Of a DNA stretch of 64,000 bases, positions 58,518 to 64,000 are shown in pieces. The translations under genes were made by a program, and so were the position numbers. The notes below the pieces were generated by a model, which was given only the letters and a program-made list of their open reading frames with translations, was not told the origin of the DNA and made no database searches. Numbering within the stretch: position 1 is the first letter of the stretch; every line of letters begins with the position of its first letter. Source of the stretch: Nannobrachium achirus (Eukaryota > Chordata > Actinopteri > Myctophiformes > Myctophidae); assembly GCA_963921795.1 (NCBI GenBank), contig OY997653.1:1828001-1892000 (forward strand), written 5' to 3'.

Positions 58518-60854
58518 TTGAGTGTTTAGTATAATTCATAGTTTTTGAATTATTAACAGTTGTTTCGTGTTCCTGTGTTGACAGACAAACCACAGGTGGC
58601 CTTCTCTGTTGGCCTGGGCCAAAGTGTTGGACCGCATACTATTGACACAACTGTGATCTATAGGAATGTCACCACCAACATCGGCAACGCATACAATCCA
58701 ATCCATGGTGATTATCTTCATATTATTTGGTCCTCACTAATGTTAATTACTTTGCGCCACTATAGATAACTTCAGTGAACTATTTTCAACCCAGTTCACT
58801 TCAGTAACAAAAAACAGGTTAACTTTAGCTGTAATATGGTTCTCTGACCTAGAACAAAAGTGTGTTGCCTTAACTTGCCTATACCAACCACACTAATTAA
58901 GATTCAAGATTCAATAACTTTATTGCCATGTCAACAAGTTGATAGGAATTTGTCTTGGTTCACTCTCAACATAAAACAAAAAACAAAAACAAGGACAGTG
59001 CACATATACAGACATCCATAAACACACAAAAGTAAACAACAGGAAACAATCCCCAGCCGCAGTTTAAAGTGCTATATACATACAGTAAATGAATAAGTGC
59101 ATAACGAGTCAGTGCAAGTTCAGGTGTCTAATAGCTAAGGGGTAGGTGCTGTCTCTGAAGCCAGATGTTTTGCTTATAATGCTTCTGTATCTCCTGCCTG
59201 ATGGGAGGAGATTGAAGAGGTAGTGAGCGGGATGAGAGTTGTCTGCTATGATTTTATTAGCCTTCCTAATTATTCTTGTGGAGAAGAGTGATGAGAGTGA
59301 GGGGAGTCCTATGATCTTTGATGCTCGGCGTACCACCCTCTCTAGCTGAGTCTTGTCCTGGGATGTTGTGTGACCAAACCAGACAGTCAATGAAAAGGTG
59401 AGCACGCTTTCAATGGTAGCCCTATAAAAGTGGGTCATGGCTGCTTGGCTGACCCTGAACTTTTTTAGCTGCCGCAGGAAATAGAGCCGCTGGTGTGATT
59501 TTTTGATCTTTAATTAGTGTGGTTGATTGTCATTGTACACACCTTAGTTGGTTGTCCCACACAAGCCGCCACAGTCTCGTAAATCATGATTTGGGGTGAT
59601 GCCAATCAAAGTGGCTGCTACTGGGGGTCCTGACCCACAGGTTGAGAACACACTTTAAGTGGTGTTAATGAACTTTACATACACTAAATAATTACACAGC
59701 TTACACATCTTGCTGTCAGTAGAAAGCTTGTATGTCCAAAACTGTTACTTTTATATAAAACAAAGAAGCTGTTGTTCCAATGGATTCTAATGTAGTTATT
59801 CTTTTACAAACTGTTGTTAATAGTTTTCAGTATAAAGTAGAGTGATACTTAATATCACTCTGATATTTCACTTTCACTAAATCAGGCTTTTATGAACACC
59901 CTGAACAGTTTTTAATTTGATTGATTAAATATTTAGATATTTCATGTAAATGTTATCAGGCCCTCCTCCTGCAGGAGGCCTCCCCATACACACCCATTGT
60001 AACTTCAAACTCCATTTCAACCATGATGATTCATTAAAAACACCATTATTTTTTCTAATGACTCATAATACCCTCCTAATACGTGAGCAGGCTGTTTTAT
60101 TTATTTTGAATATTGTATTATTGTATCTATTTATTTTTCCATTTTCCCAAAGAATTATTAAAAATAAATGAAAAAAGTTATCAAAAAAACTCACGTATTA
60201 GGAGGGTAGTATGAGTCACTAGAAGAAATAATGGGTGTTTTTAATGAATCTATCCTGGTTAAAATGGAGTTTGAAGTTTACAATGGGTGTGTATGGGGCC
60301 CTCCTCCTGGAGGAGGAGAACTGATAGCATTTACATCAAATATCTAAATATTGAATGAAGCAAATTAAAATCTGTGCAGGGTGTTCATAAAAGCCTGATT
60401 AGACAATAAAATGACCAAAAGTTTGTATTTTTTAATTTTTTAAATGAAATATCCCTTTAATGGAAAAAAAGAAACATACACATGTTCGGACAAGGTTTCT
60501 GCCCGACAACGATATGTAGCAGATGTGCGATTTGTTTATTATTATTAATACATTATCATTCTGACAGGTATCTTCACATGTCCAGTTAAAGGAGTCTATC
60601 TCTTCATGTTCACTGCATCTCAACATGGAGCATCAAAGGAGTATCTGTCCATCCACATGTACAAAAATGATGAGAAAATCATGCATGAAGTTGGTTGGAA
60701 TAATCACGGATATTGGGCATCCATTTCCAATGGAATTATCATAGAGCTGGAGGAGAGAGACACAGTTTACATGAGATTACCTGCTAGATGCAGGCTCTAT
60801 GCCACCTCAGCCAGCAACCTGAACCAGAACCAGTGGAGTGGTGTTCTGGTCTAA
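42873..60854 (+). CDS. C1q-domain secreted protein, six exons
   Basis: Predicted 240-residue protein from exons 42873-42946, 46110-46192, 50857-50961, 57943-57993, 58585-58707 and 60568-60854. Order: signal peptide (MKAALLLFLFCLAEA), coiled-coil heptads (LEDRLSSLEGQQ; LQTRLSESEKLVEELQKQKA; LAQLSTVQTQVQKLS), then a C1q head from about residue 107 to the end (VAFSVGLG, GIFTCPVKGVYLFMF, SGVLV). No collagen repeat is present, so it resembles the short fish C1q-like or cerebellin-like group, whose members form trimers and act outside the cell in innate immunity or adhesion. The last five exons join with consistent phase at AG/GT sites. The exon 1 donor (CT|GTTCAA) is weak and was chosen because it alone gives the needed phase. 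The specific orthologue is not recognised. Confidence 0.85.
43296..43358. repeat. Perfect 29-bp-arm hairpin with 5-base loop
   Basis: GCTAAGGTATGGCAACATGA... and its exact complement surround TCACC. It sits in a MITE-like block bounded by GGGGCGTCA and TGACGCC (43205-43378). Confidence 0.92.
43552..44110 (+). CDS. Unrecognised CpG-rich open reading frames, possible gene
   Basis: Two overlapping frames cover this block: 43552-43893 (113 codons, with an Asp/Glu-rich run) and 43814-44137 (with EVDQEPRDIVETDPDGARPP and ETDELGDLANEEWLPRRD). The second passes a donor-like AAA|GTAAGA at about 44102, and a possible exon with a TTTACAG acceptor follows at 45395. The block is GC- and CpG-rich compared with its AT-rich surroundings. 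No family is recognised; it may be a small lineage-specific gene, a retrocopy or chance frames in GC-rich sequence. Confidence 0.25.
44627..44830 (-). mobile_element. LINE 3' tail-like fragment
   Basis: Begins CAATTCAAAGGAGCTTTATT, a common fish LINE 3'-end form on the minus strand. No coding part is visible. Confidence 0.4.
45143..45212. repeat. (TA)n microsatellite
   Basis: About 70 bp, inserted within the CCCCTGCC-family repeat. Confidence 0.95.
45290..45356. repeat. Degenerate palindrome module
   Basis: AATAGTAGGCCCCCAACC...GCTTGAAGGTGTACTATT. Same host sequence as 41640-41990 (CCCCTGCC...TTTTATCCATCTG). Confidence 0.6.
45395..45500 (+). other. Possible terminal exon of an unrecognised gene
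   Basis: After TTTACAG one frame reads IDHGLVYEFSRPGGALPEEP to a stop at about 45498; another reads MGSCTSSADPVEPFRRSLAG and also stops here. An AATAAA lies at about 45809. It may pair with the 43552-44110 block, but neither is recognised. Confidence 0.2.
46110..46192 (+). CDS. C1q-domain gene exon 2 (coiled coil)
   Basis: Encodes KRVKSSLEDRLSSLEGQQ then KSNLQGQDG, with heptad leucines. Acceptor TGTGGCAG follows a T-rich tract; donor is GTTAGA; ends in phase 1. Confidence 0.7.
46200..46580 (-). mobile_element. Composite MITE H, degenerate
   Basis: Starts 8 bp after C1q exon 2. One whole module at 46222-46294; the second is reduced to broken TATATCTGCTATT repeats (46540-46580). Confidence 0.65.
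46872..49610 (+). pseudogene. LINE ORF2-like protein with one frame change
   Basis: Endonuclease remnant with GDFNSHHTMWG (about 47068-47100), then reverse transcriptase with FVDLSAAYDTV, LPQGSVLAPLLFN and the catalytic YADD (48604-48615). The frame is open to about 49100. At the C6 run 49103-49108 homology moves to another frame (PDIRRAVIAKAERTKQANDN...) and ends with CACGEPQTMEHIMRCRY and a stop near 49610. A single indel in a homopolymer explains the shift. RT length and motif order fit the I/Jockey/Nimb-like LINE groups; the exact clade is not assigned. Confidence 0.85.
46872..49635 (+). mobile_element. 5'-truncated LINE (I/Jockey-like group) with 10-bp target duplication
   Basis: The body is flanked by exact ACTCTAGGCC copies at 46862-46871 and 49636-49645. 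It encodes the end of an AP endonuclease domain, a reverse transcriptase and a C-terminal Cys/His knuckle. There is no poly(A) tail; the 3' end is ...GACACGAGGAAGAAG. The 5' end is cut inside the endonuclease domain. It landed in an older dispersed repeat (TACTTTTTACTC...) within C1q-gene intron 2. Confidence 0.88.
49746..49832. repeat. Degenerate palindrome module after the LINE
   Basis: TTCTAAGCTCACAATGTGTA and CGCATTGTGAGCTTGTAGAA; outer arms altered. Confidence 0.7.
50221..50798 (+). mobile_element. Composite MITE I
   Basis: Modules at 50268-50340 and 50687-50759. The right end CCTAGGCCTAAAACC is slightly altered. It ends about 60 bp before C1q exon 3. Confidence 0.75.
50857..50961 (+). 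CDS. C1q-domain gene exon 3 (coiled coil)
   Basis: Encodes D-MASRLSASETKMDQLQ then TRLSESEKLVEELQKQKA. Acceptor TTTCAG. The donor G|GTGCAG lies inside the 8-bp target duplication of a hAT-type MITE that starts 7 bp after the exon. Confidence 0.85.
50968..51373. mobile_element. hAT-type MITE (TAGGGGTGGGCGATATGG ends) at a C1q splice donor
   Basis: TIRs TAGGGGTGGGCGATATGG and CCATATCGCCCACCCCTA. The 8-bp flanks AGGTGCAG (50960-50967) and AGGTACAG (51374-51381) each contain the exon-3 donor sequence. Confidence 0.85.
51640..52290. repeat. About 166-bp tandem array, left arm of the foldback
   Basis: TTTGATTTGGAACCGACAAA recurs at about 51721, 51887, 52054 and 52231 (steps 166-177). The inverted counterpart is at about 56040-56690. 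Confidence 0.85.
52430..52690. repeat. GGTCCATGGCTGGTT tandem block, left arm
   Basis: Short units such as CCATGGCTGGTTCCCAAAGT recur four or more times; mirrored at 55665-55900. Confidence 0.75.
53190..53620. repeat. 130-bp monomers, left arm
   Basis: TTTGGACACTGCTCCTA recurs at about 53222, 53352 and 53482 (step 130). The same monomers occur at 4566-4960 and, inverted, at 54460-55130. Confidence 0.8.
53715..54345. repeat. Inner palindrome at the centre of the foldback
   Basis: AAAACCTCCACCAGCTGTCA at the left is mirrored by TGACAGCTGGTGGAGGTTTT at about 54310-54335; the centre is near 54010. It probably inserted into, or was copied within, the larger foldback. Confidence 0.75.
54766..54832 (+). 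repeat. (GACA)n/(GACG)n simple repeat
   Basis: Runs of GACAGACA, GACTGACT and GACGGACG inside the foldback centre. Confidence 0.85.
57267..57823. mobile_element. hAT-like element (CAGGGCTTTTCAAAG end) with palindrome module
   Basis: Starts CAGGGCTTTTCAAAGTGGGT and ends near GTTTGGGAACCCCGG. It carries a palindrome at 57572-57640. The ends are diverged and no target duplication is clear. Confidence 0.5.
57572..57640. repeat. Palindrome module, core GATGTGAGGCGTTGTGTG
   Basis: Flanks AACTAGTGAAAACAG and CTGTTTTCACTAGTT pair exactly and are unique to this locus. Confidence 0.85.
57943..57993 (+). CDS. C1q-domain gene exon 4
   Basis: A 51-bp exon encoding A-HLAQLSTVQTQVQKLS, a coiled-coil extension. 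Acceptor ATTTCAG, donor GTAAGT. Confidence 0.85.
58232..58382 (-). mobile_element. Composite MITE J, right end without palindrome (empty site)
   Basis: Matches 8384-8588 (shared GATACACAATAATGTG variant), but where copy B has the module it reads CACGATTTTTCAATAGTTAA. Filled copies have ATTTTTCAA on both sides of the module; here it is single. Confidence 0.75.
58585..58707 (+). CDS. C1q-domain gene exon 5 (C1q head, N-terminal part)
   Basis: Encodes N-KPQVAFSVGLGQSVGP through TTVIYRNVTTNIGNAYNPIH; VAFSVGLG is the usual opening of the C1q fold. Acceptor GACAG, donor GTGATT. Confidence 0.92.
58905..59511 (-). mobile_element. LINE 3' fragment (L2/Rex-like) on minus strand
   Basis: The minus-strand frame 59507-59109 reads KKSHQRLYFLRQLKKFRVSQ and on to TVWFGHTTSQDKTQLERVVR, LLPSGRRYRSI and a stop, the usual C-terminus of fish L2-type reverse transcriptases. 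The 3' part has the common ATTCAAGATTCAATAAC tail. It is 5'-truncated and flanked by an inverted rather than direct ACCACACTAATTAA repeat. Confidence 0.75.
59880..60405. mobile_element. Foldback MITE in C1q intron 5
   Basis: ATCAGGCTTTTATGAACACC is mirrored by GGTGTTCATAAAAGCCTGAT. Arms of about 200 bp also share CCTCCTCCTGCAGGAGG-like and CACGTATTAGGAGGGTA blocks. Confidence 0.85.
60568..60854 (+). CDS. C1q-domain gene exon 6 (C1q head, C-terminal part, stop)
   Basis: Encodes G-IFTCPVKGVYLFMFTASQ through LEERDTVYMRL to WSGVLV and TAA at 60852-60854. Aromatic and Gly positions fit the C1q jelly roll. Confidence 0.93.
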
Positions 60855-60872
60855 CGCTGTTACTACCAGTAC

Positions 60873-61090
60873 CAGGGGCGTCGCACCAAATTCTGGGCCC
60901 TGGGTACAAGATTCATAGGGGGAGGGGGTTTAACTATTGAAAAATAGCAGATGTACAAGCTCACAGCGCGGCACCGAGTGCCGCAGCTTGTATATCTACT
61001 ATTTTTCAATAGCTAAAGTATAACTTAAGGCCCCTCCACCTTGGGCCCTAGTAACTCAGTCCCACTTTCCCCCCCTTTGTGACGCCCCTG
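60873..61090. mobile_element. MITE (CAGGGGCGTC ends) 18 bp after the C1q-gene stop codon
   Basis: Ends CAGGGGCGTCGCA and TGTGACGCCCCTG; flanks ACCAGTAC and ACTGGTAC. A palindrome module occupies its centre (60934-61012). Confidence 0.7.
60934..61012. repeat. Palindrome module in the C1q-gene 3' UTR MITE
   Basis: CTATTGAAAAATAGCAGATG... and ...CTACTATTTTTCAATAG; one arm lacks 8 bp of the core. Confidence 0.85.
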
Positions 61091-61201
61091 ACTGGTACCA
61101 TTATAGAGTGTGTACTATGTAACACTCAACTTTGCTGTTGCTAGTTTGATTTCTCCAGCATGTGCAAAGGAATATTTTACCTCCAGATTGTGATCACTAA
61201 A

Positions 61202-61207
61202 AATAAA
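61202..61207 (+). terminator. Candidate poly(A) signal of the C1q-domain gene
   Basis: First clear AATAAA after the stop codon, about 350 bp downstream. Its use would place the MITE at 60873-61090 inside the 3' UTR. Confidence 0.4.
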
Positions 61208-61286
61208 ACAAATTAAGGAACAAATGCTAACAATGAGGACCACAGAGCAACGTTTGCATTTTCTATTAAGGTTACTATACTGTAGG

Positions 61287-61289
<3 letters not shown>

Positions 61290-61353
<64 letters not shown>
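61290..61353. repeat. (TA)n microsatellite
   Basis: About 64 bp, downstream of the C1q gene. Confidence 0.95.
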
Positions 61354-61357
<4 letters not shown>

Positions 61358-61359
61358 CT

Positions 61360-61975
61360 TGTATTTTGTTTTATTCTTCTCAATTAACCTACACATTGAA
61401 ATCTAAGAAATTGTTTTAGGGATGATTTTTTTTTTCCTCCCTGGTTACTAATACTTATGAACAATATTTGATAAAACTATGTTTTTAATAATGGTTAAGG
61501 TTTTAAATACTAAGTATAACGTTGTTGTTAGATGGCATGAATCAATGATTCATTTAGTAAAACGTAAGCATGACACAAGAATGTGTTCGTAAAACAGAAT
61601 CTCACCAACCGGTCTGTATAAGTGGCACACTCGATTTTCGAATAATGAAGAATGTTACTTAGAAGAAGTTAGAACTTCTATAAGCTATTGCAGCCCTAAA
61701 TGGCACCGGATATTTAGCTGATTGGGTTGGGAGTTATCTACTACTTTTATTCTTTTCTAATTATTGCTTTTGTTTATGATTTCTTTGAACTTGCATTAAC
61801 CTAATTGTCAATAAATCTTTTTGGAGAACTATTAGAATTAAGAGTGCTATTTTAATTTTATCTGGTGACTAATTCATATTTCCTAGCTATTTCAATTTCT
61901 ATATGGAACATGTGGTTATAAATGAGTAATGAACAAATTGTATAGAGAAGAACATATCCAAGTAACAGTGGTCCG

Positions 61976-62070
<95 letters not shown>

Positions 62071-62985
62071 ACTTTGATAAGGAGATTCATTCCACAGCCG
62101 TTCTGAATGAAAGAGTGGCCTCTGTATTTCACACTGGCTCAGAAAAGTTGGGAAAAAATCACACTTGTGTGAACTGACAACTACATAATATCATATAAAA
62201 GCTCAAATATACACCACAACTATAGCAACAACGACAGTGGTAGTTGGGATCACTTTCGCGATTTGATATGAAACACAAACTTGGAGAGAGTACAGAGTTA
62301 CAAAACGAGGATTTGTTTTTCCACTGTTTATTCACTTTGCACTATACTTGTTCACTCTATTCTCTTTGTTGTATACTAAATATATATTTGCATCTGAAAA
62401 CCTTAGTGTAAACATTCCATTTATCTTGCAGTATCAGTGTGCGAGCAGCATAGTTTTTCCGTCTAAATACCCCCTGTTTGGAATATCTTTTAACAAGAGC
62501 TCAAACTGTTTCTCTCATTCTGTTGTTACCTTACCTGTTGTTGCTATACCAACATCATTTAAAGTCACATTTTCCCAATCAGGCCTGTGACCTTCAGTGA
62601 GTTCTACACCCTGCTATATATGATATCACAACCTGATAATTTACAGTCGCATCTCAGAGCAATAAAATAGAGCTGTTGTTCAATTGTAGCCTATTTTTTA
62701 TTTCATGAATTTAATAAATATGATATGTTAACATTCCATCTAAAACGGTCCCAAAAATGCCTGTTTCATAAAATCCATACCATACATAATAATAATCACA
62801 AAGTGCTTTACTGGGAAAAATAATCTGGACATTTTGAATGCAAAATGTGCAGTGAGCATGCTCAGTCTATAAAGCATCAGTGATCATCACAACCACATAG
62901 ATAGCACACAGCTCTTATCTTCTACTATTTGTAATACATTACTGAAGTCCTTGAGGGATCTATATTTAAACTCATAGATCACAAT
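61360..62985. other. Intergenic between the C1q gene and the right-edge gene
   Basis: AT-rich with a (TG)n tract; no gene or clear element recognised. Confidence 0.5.
61978..62069. repeat. (TG)n microsatellite
   Basis: About 92 bp of TG repeat. Confidence 0.97.
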
Positions 62986-62989
62986 ATCT

Positions 62990-63366
62990 TTGATTGATTG
63001 AAGACTTTATTAGAAGTTTGCATAGGAAAAGGTACAGTTTCATGACGGTACAGTTCACTGGTACAAGGTCTACTAAAAGGAGATCCATGAAAAGACCATT
63101 GAAACCATTGAAGTATCTCATATAACATTGAATGACAGACAAATAGAACACAGTACTATGCAGTAGATATGTAAAGAAAAACAAAAAAGAAAACAGTAAG
63201 TCTAAACAAGCAGTATACAAAGAAGGGGCAGGGGAGGGTAGGGTTGGGCTAGGTTCATTTTTTTTTCAGTTGCGAACGGCTGCTGCCTGTAAGTGGTTTT
63301 TCAGGGCAATTTTAAAGGATGCTAGTGATCCACACTCCTTTATGACCTTCGGTAAGGCTTTCACAG
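62990..63366 (-). mobile_element. LINE 3' end with (TTGA)n tail, minus strand
   Basis: The minus strand encodes KVIKECGSLASFKIALKNHL at 63360-63270, a typical end of fish LINE reverse transcriptase, followed by a 3' UTR ending in TCAATCAATC. It is about 90 percent similar by eye to 25990-26345. Confidence 0.65.
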
Positions 63367-63373
63367 ACCCCCG

Positions 63374-63388
63374 CCAGCAGGTGGCGAT
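63374..63388 (+). promoter_or_regulatory. CTCF-like motif upstream of the right-edge gene
   Basis: CCAGCAGGTGGCGAT matches the core CTCF consensus closely and lies about 200 bp before the ATG at 63584. Confidence 0.4.
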
Positions 63389-63583
63389 AAGCATCAATGA
63401 TCACTGTCCATGGGCGAAACGTCGTTATCCTAACCCGGAAGTTTTCGCATTGTTTATGTTTCTTGATTTCAACCGATTCCACCCATAGATATTTCCACCA
63501 ACCTGCCAACAACCGATCCTCGAATTGGAGAAACAATCTGAGCCTGGACTGTGTTTCCTTCTTAACAGAACAACAACAGAACA

Positions 63584-63755
63584 ATGGCTGACATTGAGAC
63601 ACTGAGACTGTTCGTTAATGAACGACTAACTGCTGTTGCCGAGGATATTTTATCCGTCTTCATCAGAACTATAGTTCAGTACCAGCAACAAATAATGGAG
63701 CTTCAGCCGAGACACATGGATTATTTCAACCCTGAAGACAAGTCTCGTAGATCAG
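63584..63755 (+). CDS. First coding exon of a gene resembling fish C2H2 zinc-finger genes
   Basis: Starts MADIETLRLFVNERLTAVAE and ends ...RHMDYFNPEDKSRRS, one base into a codon before a GTTCGT donor. An N-terminus of the type MADxETLRxFVNERLTAAxEEI opens many fish C2H2 zinc-finger proteins, where it is a short helical segment before an acidic linker and the finger array. No finger lies in the window, so the class is inferred from this N-terminus only; the gene runs off the right edge. Confidence 0.65.
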
Positions 63756-63841
63756 GTTCGTAAATGAACGTACCGATCTGAACTGTGGATTATTGTGTTG
63801 ATGTCTCTGTTAGTGCTGAGTTCAGTTGTTTGTTCCCTCAG

Positions 63842-64000
63842 ACATGGCAAGAAAACATTCTGGGCACAGTGGGCTCTACTATAGGGAAACCTGGGCTCCT
63901 TGGAAGAATGGGCTCGCCGCTCTAGAGAAATCTGCGACTGGCAGAGCAGTATTGTTGGTGAATTCTTTGGGGACGCTACGCACACGTTTAGCTGTGCTGT
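63842..64000 (+). CDS. Possible second exon of the right-edge gene
   Basis: After a CTCAG acceptor the phase-matched frame stays open to the window end (D-MARKHSGHSGLYYRETWA...). No domain is recognised. It could be a real exon or a chance open frame. Confidence 0.35.

Overview
The window reads as teleost fish nuclear DNA: long introns, dense (CA)n/(TG)n microsatellites, many hAT-, TTAA-target- and Tc1-like miniature elements, fish-type LINE fragments and a V-SINE-like tail. No virus-like element, CRISPR array, rRNA or intact tRNA gene was recognised.

Left part (1-26,900, minus strand): twelve exons of cpsf3, which encodes the mRNA 3'-end endonuclease CPSF-73. The start codon is at 26877 and the last visible exon at 2859-2967. 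All joins keep frame, giving about 508 codons; the remaining C-terminal exons lie beyond the left edge. A single-exon LITAF-domain gene sits in intron 9 on the same strand (12373-12909). Introns hold tandem arrays (two of about 129 bp rich in Sp1/CCAAT and ETS-like sites, one rich in CArG boxes) and nested transposons.

Middle (27,200-42,700): mostly transposons. A TTAA-flanked element (27358-30398) holds a second TIR element whose core is a GC-rich 133/143-bp minisatellite, open in several frames only because the unit lacks stop codons. A P-element-like (THAP9-type) relic with long inverted ends covers about 31612-35250, followed by a GC-rich inverted and tandem duplication. An internally deleted hAT element (42117-42660) keeps its BED-finger exon.

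Right part (42,800-60,900, plus strand): a six-exon C1q-domain gene for a secreted coiled-coil/C1q-head protein of about 240 residues. Its introns hold a 5'-truncated LINE with a 10-bp target duplication (46872-49635), a 5.3-kb inverted-repeat element (51519-56811) and another LINE fragment. A hAT-type MITE lies across its exon-3 splice donor and another lies just after its stop codon. At the right edge (63584-64000) are the first exon or exons of a gene that looks like a fish zinc-finger gene.

The most unusual signal is a roughly 65-75-bp near-perfect palindrome (arms AGCAGATCTACAAGCTCAC...) present about 34 times in unrelated host repeats. The arms co-vary, the flanks are locus-specific inverted sequences, and one related host copy (58232-58382) lacks the palindrome. 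A second striking pattern is that (UG)n tracts abut five of the eleven visible cpsf3 3' splice sites.
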